Source: Salminus brasiliensis (taxonomy: Eukaryota; Chordata; Actinopteri; Characiformes; Bryconidae). From it: a DNA stretch of 64,000 nt. Every line of letters begins with the position of its first letter. Within the stretch, counting starts at the first letter, position 1. The notes under the pieces were generated by a model. It was not told where the DNA came from. It saw nothing but the letters and a program-made list of their open reading frames with translations, and did not search any database. The stretch is from positions 15,521,433-15,585,432 of the forward strand of contig NC_132894.1 of NCBI RefSeq assembly GCF_030463535.1, read 5' to 3'. Below are positions 60,071-64,000 of this stretch, piece by piece. The translations under genes and the position numbers were made by a program.

Positions 60071-61432
60071 CTTGGCAGTAAATCTTATACCATTGGAAAG
60101 CCTGGTAATTCTCTTGTAAGTGGTGCCACATTTGTAAGGAACATGCATTTGTGGGATGAGCAGGAGAGCTCAGTATGTGAGTTGCTCCCATGAAACATTT
60201 GCCAAATCTTCTTTGACAAATGTCAACCAGCTTATTCTGCCATTGACTCATTTCGGTTGACTGGATGAGTGAAATTTGAAGAAACAAGACATATTGTTAA
60301 ATGAATAACTGGCAGTTTAACAATTTATTAATTTAACAAACAGGAGCCTCAGCAGCGTGCGGAAGAACCATACACAGCCACACCAGCCTGGCACCTCCTC
60401 CTCATGCTGGTCACCAGCCTGGTCACACACTGCTGTGGGATGGCATCCCATTCTTTAACCAGCATTTGTCGCAAGTCAGACAATGTGGCTGCGTTGGTCA
60501 CTCTGGCACGAACAGCACGCCCAAGCTGATCCCACAAGTGTTCAGTGGGGTTGAGGTCAGGACTGCTGGGAGGCCATTCCATCCTCTCCACTCCCAAATT
60601 CTGGAGGTAGTCTCTGCTCTGTGGGGGTGAGCATTATCATCTTAGAGGATAGAGTTTGGTCCCAGACTGTAGAGACAAGGGATTGCCGCTGGTTGCAGAA
60701 TTTCATCTCGATATATCTCTGCATTGAGATTGAGCCTCTGTTGATGACGAGCCTTGTTTTTTCAGTGAGGGAGATGCCGCCTCACACCATCACACTGCCT
60801 CCACCAAAAGATGTCACTCTATCGGTGCAGCAATCAGCATAGCATTCGCCGCTTCTTCTCCACACATTGACCCTATGATCCAGCTGCTGTGGGCAGAATC
60901 TGGACTCATCGCTGAACATCTGTAGAAGACGGTACCTACGGTACCTAAGAGCTGACGGGGTGTGGAAACAACCTTCTTGGGGTGTTGTCTTCGTGGGACA
61001 CGCACTTCGCAGCCTGTCATTGACATCCCCCGTTATATGAAACTTGGCCTTCAATTTGAAGAGGGCACAAGGGCTCAATCCAAATAATGCTGCAACTTGG
61101 CTTTGCGGAACACCAGCTTGACCTATCGCACAGGCCCTATCCAGAATAGTCAAACGTGGAATGCCAATTCTTGGAGCAGACACCTACTGACCATTGTAGC
61201 AGGGCCCATGCTCACAGGTGTTGCCAATCAGTACCAGAAGCTCAAAACAAGGGTCAACAGCAAAATGAGCTGTTTGGCACAGGCAGAAAAGATTTTGCAA
61301 ATTTCTCATGGGCACAACCCACATACTGTGCTCTGCTGCTCATCCTACAAATGCATGTTCCTTACAAATGTGGCACCATTTAAAAGGGAATTAACCGGCT
61401 TTCCAATTATATAAGGCTTATTGCAAAAAAGC
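60071..61432 (-). pseudogene. Decayed Tc1-type transposon with long inverted repeats
   Basis: Long terminal inverted repeats (about 60071-60215 and 61286-61432, sharing GGTGCCACATTTGTAAGGAA and CATGCATTTGT) surround a broken transposase on the minus strand. The N-terminal part is at 60782-61183 (helix-turn-helix-like GQAGVPQSQVAALFGLS, then FSDESRF with the first catalytic Asp). The C-terminal part is at 60349-60597 (SPDLNPTEHLWDQLGRAV with the catalytic Glu). Frameshifts and stops separate the two, so it is non-functional. Size and layout otherwise match a full element. Confidence 0.85.
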
Positions 61433-61504
61433 TAAGTCTATATCTATAATAGAATAACTATTATATAATAAACAGATTTGACACAAACAGACTGCTGAGA
61501 AGTG

Positions 61505-64000
61505 TTCTAAAGAATAAGAAGATATCAATAAGGAAAAATAATACTATACATATTACACTAGACTATATATACAAATCCACTGTGAAAGGAGCTAAGATGT
61601 GAAAGTGTACTTATGCAGATCTGAGGAAACATCTGCGTCTCAGTAATGGTCACTGGTGAACATGTCTACCATATCCTCTCTCTCTGTCTCTCTTGTCAGA
61701 AGCTATAGCGAGGAAGACATCGAGTCAGAGTCTGGAGAAGCTTCAGTATAAGGTATTTTGGTATAAGGTGGTACAGGCCAGAAATCAGTTTTAAGTGTTT
61801 GTGAGATTTAAATGAAATACTGCCTTTGTTCATCTGAACTATTACGTTGCTTGACTGTGCTTTAGTCAAAGTATTTATTTGACTTGAATAAAAGTAGTTA
61901 GGGTGGTGCTCACCACATGATTCACTGTATTTCCTTCTGTCACAGAAAGAATGACGTGAGCATCAGCTGAACCTCCCATAAACAACAGTACCCAATATCA
62001 ACAGGTAAATATTAAATTAGAACTGGATTGGAAGCTAGCAATGAGCAGACGTTTAAGCTTATTCTCATTCCTACTGGTTCAGTCTCGCAGGGAGGCAGGG
62101 GTGACGTACCTATCAATCCAAAAGAAAAACAAGAACGCTGTTCACTACTGTGGCTTCAGATGTTCTAATCCTTGCTCCCAGTCCATTGTGCAAACAGAAT
62201 TCCACCTATTTATACAGGCCCGGCAGTTTGTTTTTATTTCGCCAAGTCTCAAAGGCAAAGCGAATAGACTTTAAGCAGTGGCCCCACTGACAAGCTGCTC
62301 AGTAAAGCTCAGGCAGTGTTCAGATGACATAAGAGAAGAGCGTATGGGGCGGCCGTTTACGTCAATTTTATTCGAGAACTGATGGCTCAGCACTGCTTCT
62401 ACACATAGATCAAGGAAGTAAGCTAAAGCCTTTAGGGTGGTGTTGTAGATCTAATCCACCCTCTGCTAAGGGATCAAATAGAGAAAAAAAAATAGATATC
62501 CTGAAGAGTGCATAAATAATTCCGACAGGGTAGATATTAAACAACAGCTTTACATATCTGCTACGTTTGAATTATAGCTCCTTCCAATTTAGTCCCTTAT
62601 CTGTCCCAGGAGTAAAGCACAAGGAGAGAGGAATGTGCTTGACAACCTCTAATCGCTACATTGTTCCACTATCAGACCTTCAGGGAAGTCTCCTTGGTAC
62701 TCATCTGTTAGCTCAGACTGACTCGGGCACAATGAGCCCAAGCCACCAAGTCACAAAACAAGAATGGCTGAGGCGGAAGAGCAGCCAAAAAGCCAAGATC
62801 CCCCCCGGCCATTTAGTCTGGGTCTTATCAGAGGTTGTTGGGCCTTGTTCAGTCCAGCTTAGATAAAACTGTCCAACTATCAAAATACAGGAAATGACCC
62901 GCTGAACTATTAGGCCTGTGAAAGGGCGATCCTGTTTTTATTAGGGCAGTTTATGTGACACCTCCCTCCATTTGTCTATGTTTTGGCTTGATATGGCGTT
63001 CAGTGTCATCACATTAATCAGGTGTGGCTTGTGAGGCTGACTACAATGCATGTGACTGACAGAGAGGTGATGAAAGTGTTAGTCAGCCTGTGGAAAGAAT
63101 AGCCCATCAGAGCCACACCAGCTAAGCATGGGCTCTTCAGTGTGCACACATGAAAAGAAAGGTGCCAAAATAGTTCTTTGGAACCCACGTCTGGTTGTTT
63201 GTTTTAAAGAAGCACCCATCAAAAGTTCTTTAATAAGCCATTTTCAGTGCTTTTTCTTTCATAGCATGGCCCCAGTGAACTTTTTTTGGCACCTTCATTC
63301 AGTGTGTCTGACTTGTTGGAGGAAACCTAATTGTATTCATTTCAAACAGTAGAAAATGAAAATGAAAGTTCTTATAAGAGACTATAGATTCAGGGTTGCA
63401 GCTGGCAACCTAAGGACAGACAGGTGCATACAGTGGGACACGCAGCACTGAGAAGTTAAGGTCACATCTTGACTGTTCTTTAAAATAAAACAAGAAAAGA
63501 ATAGAAAAAAAAAATGATCCAGGCATTTCATCTAACAAAGCTGAGTTTTGCATTTTGCAAAACTTGCATTTTTTGCAATTTTTTGAGCAGTTGTCATTTC
63601 TGCAAATAAATGCTCTAAATAGCAATATTTTTATTTGGAATTTAGAGGAAATGCAGAGGAAATACAATGTAAATGTTAATTTTCCTAAACACATTTCCTA
63701 TGAATAGTAAAACCAGAGAAAATGGTAATGTAGGGTGGTCTCAGTGTTTTCAGGAGCGGTATATTTTAAAACCATTTAACACTGTTTGCACAAGATCAGT
63801 ACAAATATTGATGAGTAACATGACTGGATAAACAATGAATAGAGAAATTTAATTAAATGTTTTTTTATTAAATATTCAGAGACTTTTTGGGCTTGTTCAG
63901 ATTTTAAGGCTGGCAGTCAGTTCTGCCCATTTAATCATAGCCTGGCATGTTGGTCTTCTAAGGCAAAAATGTGGTTTAGCTGAATTAATTTTGTTTTTAT
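61505..64000. other. Intergenic sequence without a firm feature
   Basis: No recognised gene or transposon family. A possible short exon-like segment lies near 61700-61752. A less AT-rich stretch at about 62580-63060 looks like ordinary unique sequence and could hold regulatory elements. Open frames here show no protein family I recognise. Confidence 0.4.

Noticed and set aside
63410..63694. 94-codon minus-strand frame with Cys and Phe runs
   Set aside because: AT-rich sequence with A and T homopolymers, without splice sites or a recognised domain.

Overview
The window is animal nuclear DNA, almost certainly from a ray-finned (teleost) fish. It has spliced genes with GT-AG introns, long dinucleotide repeats, many Tc1/mariner-type transposons and foldback elements, and tRNA-derived SINEs. 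The SINE types suggest an ostariophysan (characin or catfish-like) fish, but I hold that weakly.

Two protein-coding genes can be reconstructed completely, both on the minus strand. The first is tdo2 (tryptophan 2,3-dioxygenase), with 12 coding exons between 16475 and 20087 that join in frame into 406 residues. The second is atp13a3 (a P5B-type ATPase, polyamine transporter family), with 32 coding exons between 26455 and 45171 that join in frame into 1252 residues. Every catalytic motif of both families that I looked for is present. A CpG-rich region at about 57.65-58.88 kb, 13 kb upstream of the atp13a3 start codon, is its probable promoter and first non-coding exon. A further candidate 5' non-coding exon lies at 50311-50394. 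The two genes act in unrelated pathways (tryptophan catabolism and polyamine/cation transport); nothing shows that they work together.

Layout: 0-1.86 kb is gene-free but carries a 123-nt near-perfect foldback. 1.86-11.63 kb is a tandem triplication of a mobile-element-rich unit (L2-like LINE tail, hAT-like MITE, tRNA-SINE). The third copy holds a Tc1 element with an uninterrupted 340-residue transposase but a deleted right end. 11.6-16.4 kb is gene-poor, with an old tandem duplication, a (TA)n block and a Tc1-related foldback next to the tdo2 3' end. 16.5-20.1 kb is tdo2. 20.1-26.4 kb is intergenic plus the probable atp13a3 3' UTR, with a SINE, a decayed Tc1 and a long (CA)n block. 26.5-58.9 kb is atp13a3, whose introns hold several decayed DNA transposons. 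58.9-64 kb is intergenic, with a (TA)n block, a minisatellite-like stretch and another decayed Tc1 element.

The most unusual observations are the 1.1 kb foldback, the triplication with its Tc1-associated deletion, the GCTAGC clustering beside the CpG island, and an 18-nt microexon in atp13a3. I did not find an obviously new gene system.
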